Below, piece after piece: positions 16,920 through 26,096 of a stretch of DNA of 64,000 bases. The stretch lies in contig NZ_CP162487.1 in assembly GCF_041240605.1 (NCBI RefSeq), positions 1,557,001 through 1,621,000 of the forward strand. Reading direction: 5' to 3'. This DNA comes from Xanthomonas sp. DAR 80977. Its GTDB lineage: Bacteria; Pseudomonadota; Gammaproteobacteria; Xanthomonadales; Xanthomonadaceae. Made by a program: the position numbers and the translations under genes. Under the pieces are notes generated by a model. The model was given only the letters and a program-made list of their open reading frames with translations, was not told the DNA's origin and made no database searches. Each line of letters begins with the position of its first letter. Positions within the stretch are counted from its first letter, which is position 1.

Positions 16920-18596
16920 TTAGCGGGTGGGGGAGGGCAGGTCGATGCGGAACACGTAGGCGTGTTCGCCGGCGGGCTTGGCCGGCAGGGTCAGGTGCAG
17001 GCCGTCGGCACGCTGTTCGAACGGCACTTTCTTGCCGGTGGCCAGCAGGGTCACGCCGCGCACGCCGTCGGCGGCGGTGAGCGAGCGGATCACCGCCTTG
17101 CCGTCGGCCGGCCAGCCCAGCTCGATCGCGTACAGCGCGCCGTGGCCGGTGGTGAAGCGGAAGTCCTCGGCGGTGTAGGGCTTGGTCTTGGTGTCCTGGA
17201 AGGTGCCGCCGACCACTTCGGTCGGGCCTTCGCCGTAGGTGCGCCACGGCTGGCTGTCGTAGATCGCTTCGCCGTTGGTCTTCAGCCACTTGCCGATCGA
17301 CAGCAGGATGTCGCGTTCGGTGTCGGGGATCGAGCCATCGGCGCGCGGGCCGATGTTGAGCATCAGGTTGCCGTTCTTGCTGACCACGTCCACCAGCATG
17401 TGCACGATGAAGGTCGGGGTCTTGTAGGTGTCGTTCTCCACGTAGCCCCACGAGGCGTTGCTGACCGAGGTGTCGGTCTGCCAGTGGGTCGGGTGGATGC
17501 CGGTGAGCTGGCCGCGCTCGATGTCCAGCGTGCCGGCGCCTTCCGGGAACGCGCCGAGCTTGTAGTTCACCACCACCCCGTCGCCGCGCGCGGCGCCGTG
17601 GTTGTAGTAGTACGACAGCATGGTCGGCAGGGTGCTGCGGAAGGTCGGGTGCGCGATCCACCAGTCGAAGTAGATCAGCTCCGGGTCGTAGCGGTCGATC
17701 AACTCGGTGGTGCGCGCCAGCCAGTCGTCCAGCCACGCCTGCGACACCGGCGTCCAGTCGTTGGCGACGTCGGCGTCGTCCTTGCCGCGCAGGCGGAGTT
17801 GCGCCGGGCCGTACAGGCCGGCGTAGAGCGGGTCGTTGACGTCCGACTCGAACGTGCGGCCGCCGTCGAAGAACCAGTTGTGCTCGGCGCGGTGCGAGGA
17901 CAGGCCGAAGTGCATGCCCTGCGCGCGGATCGCCTTGGACAGCTCGCCGATCACGTCGCGCTTGGGGCCCATCTTGGTCGCGGTCCACTCCGACAGCTGC
18001 GAGTCGTACATCGCGAAGCCGTCGTGGTGCTCGGCCACCGGCACCACGTAGCGCGCGCCGGCGTCGCGGAACAGCTTGGCCCAGCCCTGCGGGTCGAACT
18101 TCGGCGCGGTGAACAGCGGGATCAGGTCCTTGTAGCCGAACGTGGACTGCGGACCGTATTTCTCGCGGTGGTGCGCGTAGTCCTGGCTGTCCTTGCTGTC
18201 GGGTTGGTACATGTTGCGCGAGTACCACTCGTTGCCGAAGGCCGGCACCGAGAACACGCCCCAGTGGATGAAGATGCCGAACTTGGCGTTGTCGTACCAA
18301 CTGGGCGAACGGTAGTTCTTCAGCGAGGTCCAGTCCGGGCGGAACGGTCCCTTGCGCGCGCCGGCAGCGGCTTCGCGCACCAGCCGCGCGCGTTCGGGCG
18401 CGTACTTGGCGGTGGCCTGCAGCCACTGCTGGTCGATCTGTTCGGGGCTGAGGGTGGTGGCGGTGGGTGCGGTCGGCGACGTGGCATCGTCCGCCGCGGC
18501 GCCGAAGGCGCCGGTGCACAGCAGGGCGGACAGGACGAGCGAAAAGGAGCGCAGGCGGCGGCTGCGGCGCGGACGAAGGCGGCGGTCGAACGGCAT
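16920..18596 (-). CDS. nixE: GH29 alpha-L-fucosidase, first gene of the operon
   Basis: 558 residues starting at ATG 18596, chosen because AAAGGAG lies 12 bases upstream and the protein then begins with an Arg-rich n-region and a hydrophobic stretch (about 17-35) typical of a signal peptide. The opening extends further upstream but without such a site. GH29 features are FGIFIHWGVFSVP (about 107-119), EHHDGFAMYDS (about 189-199) and the nucleophile Asp at about 311 in LIYFDWW. It should remove core fucose (alpha-1,3 in plants). It heads the nixE-L operon, with 323 bases to the next gene's terminator. The symbol follows operon order and is from memory. Confidence 0.88.
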   Translation of the reverse strand: MPFDRRLRPRRSRRLRSFSLVLSALLCTGAFGAAADDATSPTAPTATTLSPEQIDQQWLQATAKYAPERARLVREAAAGARKGPFRPDWTSLKNYRSPSWYDNAKFGIFIHWGVFSVPAFGNEWYSRNMYQPDSKDSQDYAHHREKYGPQSTFGYKDLIPLFTAPKFDPQGWAKLFRDAGARYVVPVAEHHDGFAMYDSQLSEWTATKMGPKRDVIGELSKAIRAQGMHFGLSSHRAEHNWFFDGGRTFESDVNDPLYAGLYGPAQLRLRGKDDADVANDWTPVSQAWLDDWLARTTELIDRYDPELIYFDWWIAHPTFRSTLPTMLSYYYNHGAARGDGVVVNYKLGAFPEGAGTLDIERGQLTGIHPTHWQTDTSVSNASWGYVENDTYKTPTFIVHMLVDVVSKNGNLMLNIGPRADGSIPDTERDILLSIGKWLKTNGEAIYDSQPWRTYGEGPTEVVGGTFQDTKTKPYTAEDFRFTTGHGALYAIELGWPADGKAVIRSLTAADGVRGVTLLATGKKVPFEQRADGLHLTLPAKPAGEHAYVFRIDLPSPTR

Positions 18597-18886
18597 GGGA
18601 ACTACGCTCCTTTGGCAAAGGCGGTCATTGGCTGCCAGTAGGCGACCGGCGATACATGCCGCGGCATCGAGCGCTGCTGGCAGGTATCGGAGACGTGAGG
18701 GGGCGGTACGGTCTTGCACGGATCACGCGTCCGATTATGCAACAGCTCGCAGTGCGATGAGTCGCTTTTCATGGCGTAAATCAAGTGGTTTTCGTCAAAT
18801 CGGCAGGCGTGTCGATCGATGTCGCGCACTGGCATGCGGGCGCGGCGGCTGCGCATGGCGCAGCGTGTCGATGCCGCGACGCGCAA
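18597..18886 (-). promoter_or_regulatory. promoter region of the nix operon
   Basis: 290 bases between the receptor terminator and nixE; no gene is visible. On the minus strand a CATAAT (18739-18734) could serve as -10 and TTGACG occurs near 18810, but they are not correctly spaced to each other, so no promoter is firmly placed. The palindrome TGACA-N4-TGTCA seen before the receptors and glucokinase is not present here. Confidence 0.4.
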
Positions 18887-18924
18887 ACGAAAAGGGGCGG
18901 GCGATAAGCAACATCGCCCGCCCC
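18887..18924 (-). terminator. rho-independent terminator after the first TonB receptor
   Basis: A perfect 12-base stem (GGGGCGGGCGAT with its complement, 7-base loop), followed on the minus strand by TTTTCGTTT. It lies 43 bases beyond the receptor stop codon and isolates the receptor from the nix operon. Confidence 0.88.
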
Positions 18925-18966
18925 CCGAAACGCGTGCGACCATGCAGCGGTCGCACGCAACGTGCA

Positions 18967-21630
18967 TCAGAACTTGAAGTTCAGCTGCGCCTGGTAGCCG
19001 CGGCCGTTCTTGTACATGCCGATCGGCGCGTACTTGACCTCGTTGTACCAGTAGTACGTGGAATCGAGCAGGTTGGTGGCGCTGACGCTGACGCTCATCC
19101 AGTCGTTGATCTCGTACGAGGCGGTCAGGTCGAGCTGCTTGTACTCGTCGGTGAACACCTGCGAGTTCAGGCGGCCGACCTGGGTGAAGTACTTGGAGCG
19201 GTAGCTGTAGTTCACGCGCACCATCCACGGACCGTTTTCCCAGTAGGGGATCACGTTGTAGGTGTTCTTCGACAGGTACGGCAGGTTCAGGCCGCTGCTG
19301 GCATTGGCCTCGGCGTAGGTATAGTTCGCCTGCAGGCCGAAACCGTAGCCGAACGCCTGCTGGTAGTTCAGCGACGCGCCCTTGACCTTGGCGTTGGACG
19401 CGTTGATCGGCGAGCTCACCGAGTAGACGCCGCTCACGCCCGACACCGCGTCGGTCAGCTGCTGGTCGGTGGTGGTGGTGACGATGTACGAACCGATGTC
19501 GCGGTAGAACAGTTCCGTCGACAGCATGCTGGACGGGGCGAAGTACCATTCCGCGGCCAGGTCGTAGTTGGTCGATTCGTACGGCTTCAGGTCCGGATTG
19601 CCGCCGCTCGCGGTCAGGTTGCCGTTGCTGCTGTTGATGGTGAACGAACCGGCCAGGTCACCGTAGCGCGGGCGTGCCATGACCTTGGCTGCCGAGAAGC
19701 GCAGCACCTTGGTGTCGTCCAGGTCGTAGGCGATGTTGAAGCTCGGCAGCGGCTTGTAGTACTGCTTGGTCACCTGCGTCTGGTTGTAGTTGGCGCCGCC
19801 ATCGTTGCTCTGCCAGTACAGCGACTTGTCCTTGGTGTCCACGTAGCGAACGCCCAGGTTGCCGCGCCACTTGCCGGACTCGAAGTTCAGCTGTGCGTAC
19901 AGGTTGCTGGTGATTTCCTTGACGTCGAACGAGGAGCCGTAGTCGATCTTGTACGGGCCCTGCGGCAGCGAGCGCAGATACTTGATCACCGAGTTCAGGT
20001 TGGCGGTGGACCAGTTGGTCAGGTCGCCGCTGGCGCCCAGGCCGTCGTACAGGCCGCTCGGCGTGGTGCCGGGGCTGAAGTCGGTCAGGGACACCGCATC
20101 GGTGGTGTTGATGCGGTTGCCGCGCGCATCCACGCCGTTGTCGTGGTTGATGTACTTGTAGCCGAGCTGCAGCTTGTTCAGCGGGCCCCAGTCGAGGTCG
20201 CGCGAGGCGTCGAACTGGAAGTACTTCTCCTTGTCCGTGCTCTTGGCGTAGTAGATGCCGCCCGCCTGCGTGGCGGAAGAATCGGTGGAGCCGGCCGGCA
20301 GGTTGGACGGCGTCGCGGCCAAGCCCCAGTTGGCGGCGCTGCCGTTGTCGTAGTTGACGTCGGTGTGGCTGCCGTCGTACCCGAAGTTGTAGCCGCCGTT
20401 CTGCAGCAGGAACTTCATCAGGTACTCGGGGTTCTTGCCGCCGGTCGCCTCGGTGGTACCGACCTGCGAGGTGAACACCCACTTGTCGCCGTACCAGTCG
20501 TGGCGCAGGTTCAGGCTCTTGGTGGTGACCGTGCTCTCGCGATAGTTGGTGTCCAGCTGCGCGTAGGGCTGGTTGCCGTTGCCGGCGCCGTCGGTGACCG
20601 TGGCCTGGGTGATGTAGCCGTTGTTCACCGTCGCGCTGGTGATCTTGTCCTGGTCGCCGCAGCCCGGACAGACGTAGCGCGATTCGCTGAAGTTGTTGTA
20701 CTTGCCCTTGATGTAGATGCCGGTCAGGTTGAACTCGTTCTGCTCGTTCGGCTTCCACTGCAGCGCGCCCTGCAGGCCGTTGCGCTCGCGGGTCTGCTGG
20801 AAGAAGGCGCTGTTGATGCCGACCGGGATCTTGGCGGTAGCAACGTTACCACCGTCGCCCGAAATGGCAGCGGTGGCGGGAATTCCGGAGCCGGTGTTGT
20901 AGCCGAAGAACTCGATGCCGGCGCGCGCCAGGTCCTGCTTGTCGTGGGTGGCGGAGATCAACGCGCCGAAGGTTTCGTCGTCGTTCTTCCAGCTCCACAG
21001 CGCCGAGCCGCGCGGGTTGCCTTCTTCCGAGCGGTCGTTGTAGTTGTAGCCGACCGAGCCGCGGATGGTGTTCTTCGGCAGGTCCAGCGGCTTGCGGGTG
21101 TGCACGATCACGGTGCCGCCGATCGAGCCTTCGTCGATGCGCGCTTCCGGGGTCTTGTAGACCTCCATCAGGCCGATGATTTCCGGCGACAGCAGGGTGT
21201 AGTTGAAGGTACGGCCGCTGGTGTCGGTCGGGTTGCCGCCCCAGTCGCCCGAGGCGATGGTCTGGCCGTTGAGCAGCACGCGGTTCAGCGCCGGGTCGGT
21301 GCCGTTGATGCTCACCTTCTCGCCTTCGCCGAACTGGCGGTCGACGCTGATGCCGGGCAGGTGCGCCAGCGACTCGGCGGCGTTGGTGTCCGGGAACTTG
21401 CCGATGTCCTCGGCGCTGATCGCGTCGACGATGGAGTTGGCCGAACGCTTGACCGCCTGGCTCTTCTCCAGCGAGGCGCGATAGCCGGTGACGGTGATGG
21501 TGTCGAGTTCTTGCACGTTCTTGGAATCGCTGCCGGAAGCGGGCGCTTCCTGGGCGGCGGCGATGCCGGTGCCGGACAGGTACAACGCAGCCATGATGCT
21601 GACGGCTAAAGTGGTGGTGCGGCTATTCAT
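18967..21630 (-). CDS. TonB-dependent outer membrane receptor (glycan uptake), copy 1
   Basis: 887 residues from ATG 21630, with a signal peptide ending AAAQ. The TonB box DTITVTGY is at about 38-45. The plug domain follows, with IVDAISAEDIGKFPDTNAAE and RVLLNGQTIASGDWGG, and a 22-strand barrel ends in the aromatic LNFKF. This subfamily, with YRASLEKSQAVKRSA after the box, is the sugar-transporting kind found in Xanthomonas carbohydrate utilization loci. It is closely similar along its whole length to the receptor at 22632-25280, so the pair arose by tandem duplication. Its promoter carries a NagQ-like operator, suggesting induction by GlcNAc-type sugars. The likely cargo is N-glycan or chitooligosaccharide pieces; not provable from sequence. 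Confidence 0.93.
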   Translation of the reverse strand: MNSRTTTLAVSIMAALYLSGTGIAAAQEAPASGSDSKNVQELDTITVTGYRASLEKSQAVKRSANSIVDAISAEDIGKFPDTNAAESLAHLPGISVDRQFGEGEKVSINGTDPALNRVLLNGQTIASGDWGGNPTDTSGRTFNYTLLSPEIIGLMEVYKTPEARIDEGSIGGTVIVHTRKPLDLPKNTIRGSVGYNYNDRSEEGNPRGSALWSWKNDDETFGALISATHDKQDLARAGIEFFGYNTGSGIPATAAISGDGGNVATAKIPVGINSAFFQQTRERNGLQGALQWKPNEQNEFNLTGIYIKGKYNNFSESRYVCPGCGDQDKITSATVNNGYITQATVTDGAGNGNQPYAQLDTNYRESTVTTKSLNLRHDWYGDKWVFTSQVGTTEATGGKNPEYLMKFLLQNGGYNFGYDGSHTDVNYDNGSAANWGLAATPSNLPAGSTDSSATQAGGIYYAKSTDKEKYFQFDASRDLDWGPLNKLQLGYKYINHDNGVDARGNRINTTDAVSLTDFSPGTTPSGLYDGLGASGDLTNWSTANLNSVIKYLRSLPQGPYKIDYGSSFDVKEITSNLYAQLNFESGKWRGNLGVRYVDTKDKSLYWQSNDGGANYNQTQVTKQYYKPLPSFNIAYDLDDTKVLRFSAAKVMARPRYGDLAGSFTINSSNGNLTASGGNPDLKPYESTNYDLAAEWYFAPSSMLSTELFYRDIGSYIVTTTTDQQLTDAVSGVSGVYSVSSPINASNAKVKGASLNYQQAFGYGFGLQANYTYAEANASSGLNLPYLSKNTYNVIPYWENGPWMVRVNYSYRSKYFTQVGRLNSQVFTDEYKQLDLTASYEINDWMSVSVSATNLLDSTYYWYNEVKYAPIGMYKNGRGYQAQLNFKF

Positions 21631-22139
21631 GTTGGCTAAACCCCTGCTGTTTGATGAGTGCGTTGGGCAAGAAGCACCACCCGTCACGCGGTGTGCAGGC
21701 CGCTGCCGGCCTTGCTGACCTGTGAGGTCGGCTTGGTGTCCCTGGTGCTGCTTCGGTGCGTGTCGTCCGGCATCTCTAATGACGTGGCGCCTGGGACCGG
21801 CGGCACCGACGCGCCGGTCTGCATATTCCTGGTACTGCTGAAGAGCGATTGCGAAAGCGCGGCAGCCGGTAAGCGAGGCATCCCGGCTGCGTCTTACCTA
21901 ATGCGAGGTGCAGGAGCAGGAGAAAGCGCGGTGGGACGACTGCGAAGCGTGCATTGGCTGTGTGGCGACATCGGTCCGCTCCCGTGGAATGCCATCAATT
22001 CGTCGATGGAAGGTCTTGGCGCCATCCGGCAGTGCCGAACCGCGCGTGGATGTGTCATTCCGGTCGCCGCCTGACGCAATCGCACGCGCGTCTGACCGGG
22101 ACTGGCATTTCCACATTCCATAACCTTCTGTGTCTCGAG
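21631..22139 (-). promoter_or_regulatory. long 5-prime leader of TonB receptor 1
   Basis: About 500 bases separate the operator-bearing promoter from the receptor start. No convincing gene is present. A segment at about 21756-21824 is clearly related to 25406-25485 before receptor 2: both hold TTCGGTGC, TGTCGTCCG, GACGTGG and CCGGCGGCACCGA in the same order. Conservation in a non-coding leader suggests a structured or regulatory RNA region, though recent duplication alone could explain it. Confidence 0.5.
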
Positions 22140-22167
22140 TCTGTAACACCGCTGACAGCGTTGTCAA
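22140..22167 (-). promoter_or_regulatory. promoter and NagQ-like operator of TonB receptor 1
   Basis: The palindrome TGACAGCGTTGTCA lies at 22153-22166. On the minus strand TTGACA (22167-22162) is a perfect -35 overlapping it; a 16-base spacer and TACAGA (22145-22140) follow as a weak -10. A repressor bound here would block RNA polymerase directly. The palindrome resembles the NagQ boxes described in X. campestris. Confidence 0.7.
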
Positions 22168-22439
22168 TACTTCCTTCACATATTTTTGACTATCTGTGCC
22201 GATGCCGGCAAACGGCCTTGTGGCAAGGGTTCCAGGGGTCTCGACAGGCCTGTGCGGGAGGCTGGCATTGCTGCGGCGCAGCAGGTTTGGCGGGACTGGG
22301 TGGAGATCGCATGGCTGTTGTCGGCGGACCTGGTCGGTAACGGTCTACGTGCCGTACGGCGCTTTGGATGCGGCGGTTCGGATGAAATGACAGGCGCCAG
22401 GCGAAGGCGGCGGTGGCCCTGCATGTGCCGCAATGTGTC

Positions 22440-22453
22440 TGACAACGTTATCA
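22440..22453. promoter_or_regulatory. second NagQ-like palindrome without a promoter
   Basis: TGACAACGTTATCA differs from the perfect site at 26028 by one base. It lies 287 bases upstream of the receptor 1 operator and 179 bases beyond the end of receptor 2. No matching -10 is visible on either strand, so it may be an auxiliary operator for looping or a relic of duplication. The rest of 22168-22582 shows no gene. Confidence 0.5.
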
Positions 22454-22582
22454 GGAGCAGTCCGGGAGCGCGTTCCCCTGCGTTCTCTGGCTTTGCGGAC
22501 GCATGTCGTTGCGCGGACGGAGCCGCCGCGCGAAGCCGGTGGGCATTGGCGTCAACGCCGGCAGGGGCGCGCCCACGAAAAA

Positions 22583-22612
22583 GCCCCCGTCGGTGGACGG
22601 GGGCTTTTGATG
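22583..22612 (-). terminator. rho-independent terminator after TonB receptor 2
   Basis: Stem GCCCCCGTC (22583-22591) with GACGGGGGC (22596-22604), followed on the minus strand by TTTTTC. It lies 28 bases after the receptor 2 stop codon. Confidence 0.9.
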
Positions 22613-22631
22613 GGATTGCGCTGGCGCGGGC

Positions 22632-25280
22632 TTAGAACTTGAAGTTCAGTGTCGCCTGGTAGGAGCGGCCGTTCTTGTACTCGCCGATCGGTGCGTACTT
22701 GACCTTGTTGTACCAATAATAGGTCGAGTCCAGCAGGTTGCTGGCGCTGAAGTTGATGCTCAGCCACTTGTTCACGTTGTACGACGCCGACAGGTCCAGC
22801 TCCTTGTAGGCGTCGGCAAAGTAGGTGGAGTTCAGGCGGCCGATCTGGGTGAAGTACTCCGAGCGCCAGCTGTAGTTGACCCGCACCATCCACGGTCCAT
22901 GTTCCCAGTACGGGATCACGTTGTAGGTATCGCGCGACAGGTACGGCATGTTCAGGCCATTGCTGGTGTCGGCGGTGGCGTAGGTGTAGTTCGCCTGCAG
23001 GCCGAAGCCCAGGCCGAAGCTCTGCTGGTACATCGCCGAAATGCCGGTGACGGTCGCGTTGGCGGCGTTGATCGGGGAGCTGACCGAGTAGGTGTGCGTC
23101 GTGCCCGACGCATCCTTCAGGTCCTGCTCGGTGGTGGTGGTGATGATGTAGGTGCCGATGTCGCGGTAGAACACCTCCATGCCCAGCATGCTGCTCGGGT
23201 TGAAATACCACTCCGCGGCCAGGTCGTAGTTGGTGGACTCGTACGGCTTGAGGTCCGGGTTGCCGCCGCTGGCGGTGTAGTTTTGGCTGCTGCTCTCGCT
23301 GAGCGAAATCGAGCCGGCCAGGTCGCCGTAGCGCGGACGCGCGATCACCTTCGCCGCCGAGAACCGCACCACCGAATCGTCGGTCAGCTCATAGGCCAGG
23401 TTGAAGCTGGGCAGCGGCTTGAAATAGCTGTTGCTGGTGGTTTCCTGGGTATAGGTGCTGCCGCCGTCGTAGCTTTTCCAATAGGTGGACTTGTCGGTGG
23501 TGTCGGCCACGCGCACGCCGACGTTGCCGCGCAGCTTGCCCCACTCGTAATTGGCCTGGACGTAGGCGTCCTTGGTGATTTCCTTGACGTCGAACGAGGA
23601 GCCGTAGTCGTAGTAGTTGTGGCCTTGGTCGCCGAGCGACTTCAGGTAGGCGATCACCGAATTCAGGCTGGCGCTGGACCAGCTGACCAGGTCGCCGCTG
23701 GCGCCCAGCCCGTCGTACAGCCCGCTGGGCGTGCTGGTCAGGCCGAAGTCGGTGAGCGAGATGTCCGAGGTGGCGTACAGCGAGCTGCCCCATGCCGAAT
23801 TGCTGTTGTCGTGGTCGATGTACTTGGCGCCGACCAGCAGTTGCGTGATCGGGCCCCAACTCACGTCGCGGGTGGCATCGAACTGGAAGTACTTCTCCTT
23901 GTCGTGGCTGACCGAGTAGTAGATGCCGCCGGCCTGTTGGCCTTCTTTCAGGCCCCAGTTGCTGGCGCTGTTGTCGTCGTAGTTGACCGCGGTGTTGCTG
24001 CCGTCGTAGGAGAAGTCGTAGCCGCCGTCCTGCAGCAGGAACTTCATCAGGTACTCCGGATCCTTGCCGCCGCGCGCGCTGGTGGTGCCCGCTTGAGAGG
24101 TCAGCACCCAGTTCTCGCCGTAGAAGTCGTGGCGCAGGTTCAGGCTCTTGGTGGTGACCGTGGTCTTGCGGTAGTTGGTGTCCAGCTGCGCATACGGCTG
24201 GCCGTTGCCGGTATCGTCGGAGACCGAGGCGGACGTGATGTAGCCGTTGTCCACCGTGGCCGAGGTGACTTTGGCCAGGTCGTTGTTGCAGCCCGGACAC
24301 ACATAGCGCGACTGGCTGTAGTTGTTGTACACGCCGCGGATGTAGACGCCGGTCAGGTTGAATTCGTTCTGCTCGTTCGGCTTCCACTGCAGCGCGGCTT
24401 GCACGCCGTCGCGCTGGCGAGTCTGTTCGAAATAGGAGCTGTTGATGCCGGACGGGACCTTGGCGGTGGAGACATCGCCGCTGCCGCTGATGCTGGCGGT
24501 GTCGGGAATGCTCGCGCCGGTGGTGTAGCCGAAGAACTCGATGCCGGCGCGATCGATCTCCTCCTTGTCGTGGGTGGCGGCGACCAGGAAACCGAAGGTT
24601 TCGTCGTCGTTCTTCCAGCTCCACAGGGCCGAGCCGCGTGGATTGGCCTTGCCGGAACGATCGTTGTAGGAGTAGCCGAGCGAGCCGCGGATGGCGTTCT
24701 TGGGCAGCTCCAGCGGCTTGCGCGTATTGATGATCACGGTGCCGCCGATCGAGCCTTCGTCGATACGCGCTTCGGGCGACTTGTACACCTGCATCAGGCC
24801 GATGATCTCCGGCGACAGCAGGGTGTAGTTGAAGGTGCGGCCGCTGGTGTCGGTCGGATTGCCGCCCCAGTCGCCCGAGGCGATGGTCTGGCCATTGATC
24901 AGCACGCGGTTGAGCGCCGGATCGGTGCCGTTGATGCTGACCTTCTCGCCTTCGCCGAACTGGCGGTCGACGCTGATGCCGGGCAGGTGCGACAGCGATT
25001 CGGCGGCGTTGGTGTCCGGGAACTTGCCGATGTCCTCGGCGCTGATCGCATCGACGATGGCGTTGGCCGAGCGCTTGACCGCCTGGCTCTTCTCCAGCGA
25101 GGCGCGGTAGCCGGTGACGTTGATGGTGTCCAGCTGCTGTACCGTTTGCTTGCCGCTTTGCGAGTCGCTGTCGGCGCTGGCCGTCGCGTCGTCGGTCGGG
25201 ATGGTCTGTGCGGCGGCGTTTGCGGACAGGTGCAAGGTGGCCATGATGCTGAGGGCGAGTGTGGTGTTGCGGCTTTTCAT
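22632..25280 (-). CDS. TonB-dependent outer membrane receptor (glycan uptake), copy 2
   Basis: 882 residues from ATG 25280, signal peptide ending ANAAAQ, then an acidic Ser/Asp linker and the TonB box DTINVTGY (about 50-57). Plug and barrel follow the copy 1 protein almost segment by segment (IVDAISAEDIGKFPDTNAAE, LINGQTIASGDWGG) and the end is again LNFKF. Differences concentrate in the loops between about 330 and 520, as expected when two copies take on slightly different ligands. It has its own operator-bearing promoter and its own terminator, so it is an independent transcription unit rather than an operon partner of copy 1. Confidence 0.93.
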   Translation of the reverse strand: MKSRNTTLALSIMATLHLSANAAAQTIPTDDATASADSDSQSGKQTVQQLDTINVTGYRASLEKSQAVKRSANAIVDAISAEDIGKFPDTNAAESLSHLPGISVDRQFGEGEKVSINGTDPALNRVLINGQTIASGDWGGNPTDTSGRTFNYTLLSPEIIGLMQVYKSPEARIDEGSIGGTVIINTRKPLELPKNAIRGSLGYSYNDRSGKANPRGSALWSWKNDDETFGFLVAATHDKEEIDRAGIEFFGYTTGASIPDTASISGSGDVSTAKVPSGINSSYFEQTRQRDGVQAALQWKPNEQNEFNLTGVYIRGVYNNYSQSRYVCPGCNNDLAKVTSATVDNGYITSASVSDDTGNGQPYAQLDTNYRKTTVTTKSLNLRHDFYGENWVLTSQAGTTSARGGKDPEYLMKFLLQDGGYDFSYDGSNTAVNYDDNSASNWGLKEGQQAGGIYYSVSHDKEKYFQFDATRDVSWGPITQLLVGAKYIDHDNSNSAWGSSLYATSDISLTDFGLTSTPSGLYDGLGASGDLVSWSSASLNSVIAYLKSLGDQGHNYYDYGSSFDVKEITKDAYVQANYEWGKLRGNVGVRVADTTDKSTYWKSYDGGSTYTQETTSNSYFKPLPSFNLAYELTDDSVVRFSAAKVIARPRYGDLAGSISLSESSSQNYTASGGNPDLKPYESTNYDLAAEWYFNPSSMLGMEVFYRDIGTYIITTTTEQDLKDASGTTHTYSVSSPINAANATVTGISAMYQQSFGLGFGLQANYTYATADTSNGLNMPYLSRDTYNVIPYWEHGPWMVRVNYSWRSEYFTQIGRLNSTYFADAYKELDLSASYNVNKWLSINFSASNLLDSTYYWYNKVKYAPIGEYKNGRSYQATLNFKF

Positions 25281-25720
25281 TGGCGGGAAACCTTATAAGT
25301 GGTGACGCGGGCACGCGGCGGCCACCGAAAGGCCGGTGCACAGGGCCGCCGCCCGGGCTGTACAAGCGCAGGAGCAACAAAGCGGGATATCCGCTCAGCA
25401 AGTGGTTCGGTGCCTGTCGTCCGTAGGCTGACGTGGTGATCGCCGTCCGGCGGCACCGATGTCGCCGGACGTTCCCTGTTTCCTGTGTCCTAAGCGGCGG
25501 CCGGACCGCGCATGGCCTGGCCCGAAAGCGCGTCGCCGGGGTGCGGTGTCGCCGCGTGCGTCTGCCGGATGGAATGCGAGCGGTGGCTGGCGCGCACCGA
25601 CAGCGGCATGCGATCGACGCTGCTGCCGGTTCCCTGGGCGCAAGGGATGCCGGCGGCGGCGATGGTCGTGTCGAGTTGGCCTAACATGCGTTGCCCATCC
25701 CCTGAACATGCGGTGGATTG
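25281..25720 (-). promoter_or_regulatory. long 5-prime leader of TonB receptor 2
   Basis: About 440 bases of untranslated leader between promoter and start codon. The block 25406-25485 matches 21756-21824 before receptor 1. GCGCAGGAGCAAC near 25350 could pair into local stems. No gene is supported on either strand. Confidence 0.5.
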
Positions 25721-25748
25721 AATGTAATCCGCATGACAGCGATGTCAA
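25721..25748 (-). promoter_or_regulatory. promoter and NagQ-like operator of TonB receptor 2
   Basis: Palindrome TGACAGCGATGTCA at 25734-25747. On the minus strand TTGACA (25748-25743), a 16-base spacer and TACATT (25726-25721) form the promoter, with the same geometry as receptor 1. The 25749-26026 stretch up to the glucokinase promoter shows no gene and is AT-rich near 25780-25840. Confidence 0.7.
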
Positions 25749-26026
25749 CGGAATTTTTATGTTTTGCTTGACATGTGGTGCGCGGTGTGGTCAAAAAAAT
25801 GCTTGGTTTGCCCGCGCGAAGAATTAATGCCTTTAAAATGCGGCGTGCGTCGCAAAGTGGCGGGATTGGCAAGTGCCGGTTGGGGCGCTTGCGTGCCGCG
25901 GCGTGGCGCCTCTCCTGCGACAATGGCCTGCCCTGAAGCGGGCGCCGGATCTTGCCGGCGGACGATGCCGGAACGAGGCGGGTGGCGAGGTTTTTTCGTG
26001 CGTGCAGGGGCTGTCTACATATATAT

Positions 26027-26055
26027 TTGACAACGTTGTCAAGTGTGCTTAACAC
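26027..26055 (+). promoter_or_regulatory. promoter and perfect NagQ-like operator of glucokinase
   Basis: TTGACAACGTTGTCAA (26027-26042) is a perfect 16-base palindrome that contains a consensus -35. A 17-base spacer leads to TAACAC (26050-26055). A second -10-like TATAGT at 26062-26067 lacks a matching -35. The palindrome is preceded by an AT track ATATATAT. Confidence 0.75.
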
Positions 26056-26096
26056 TCAGCGTATAGTCCGTTCCCGGCGTCCCTCAGGGAGAAAGC

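Noticed and set aside
21898..22179. 93-residue minus-strand frame in the receptor 1 leader
   Set aside because: It starts close to the promoter, lacks a ribosome site, resembles nothing and is not paralleled in the receptor 2 leader.
22186..22635. 149-residue plus-strand frame between the receptors
   Set aside because: It runs through the terminator and the end of receptor 2 and has shadow-like composition.
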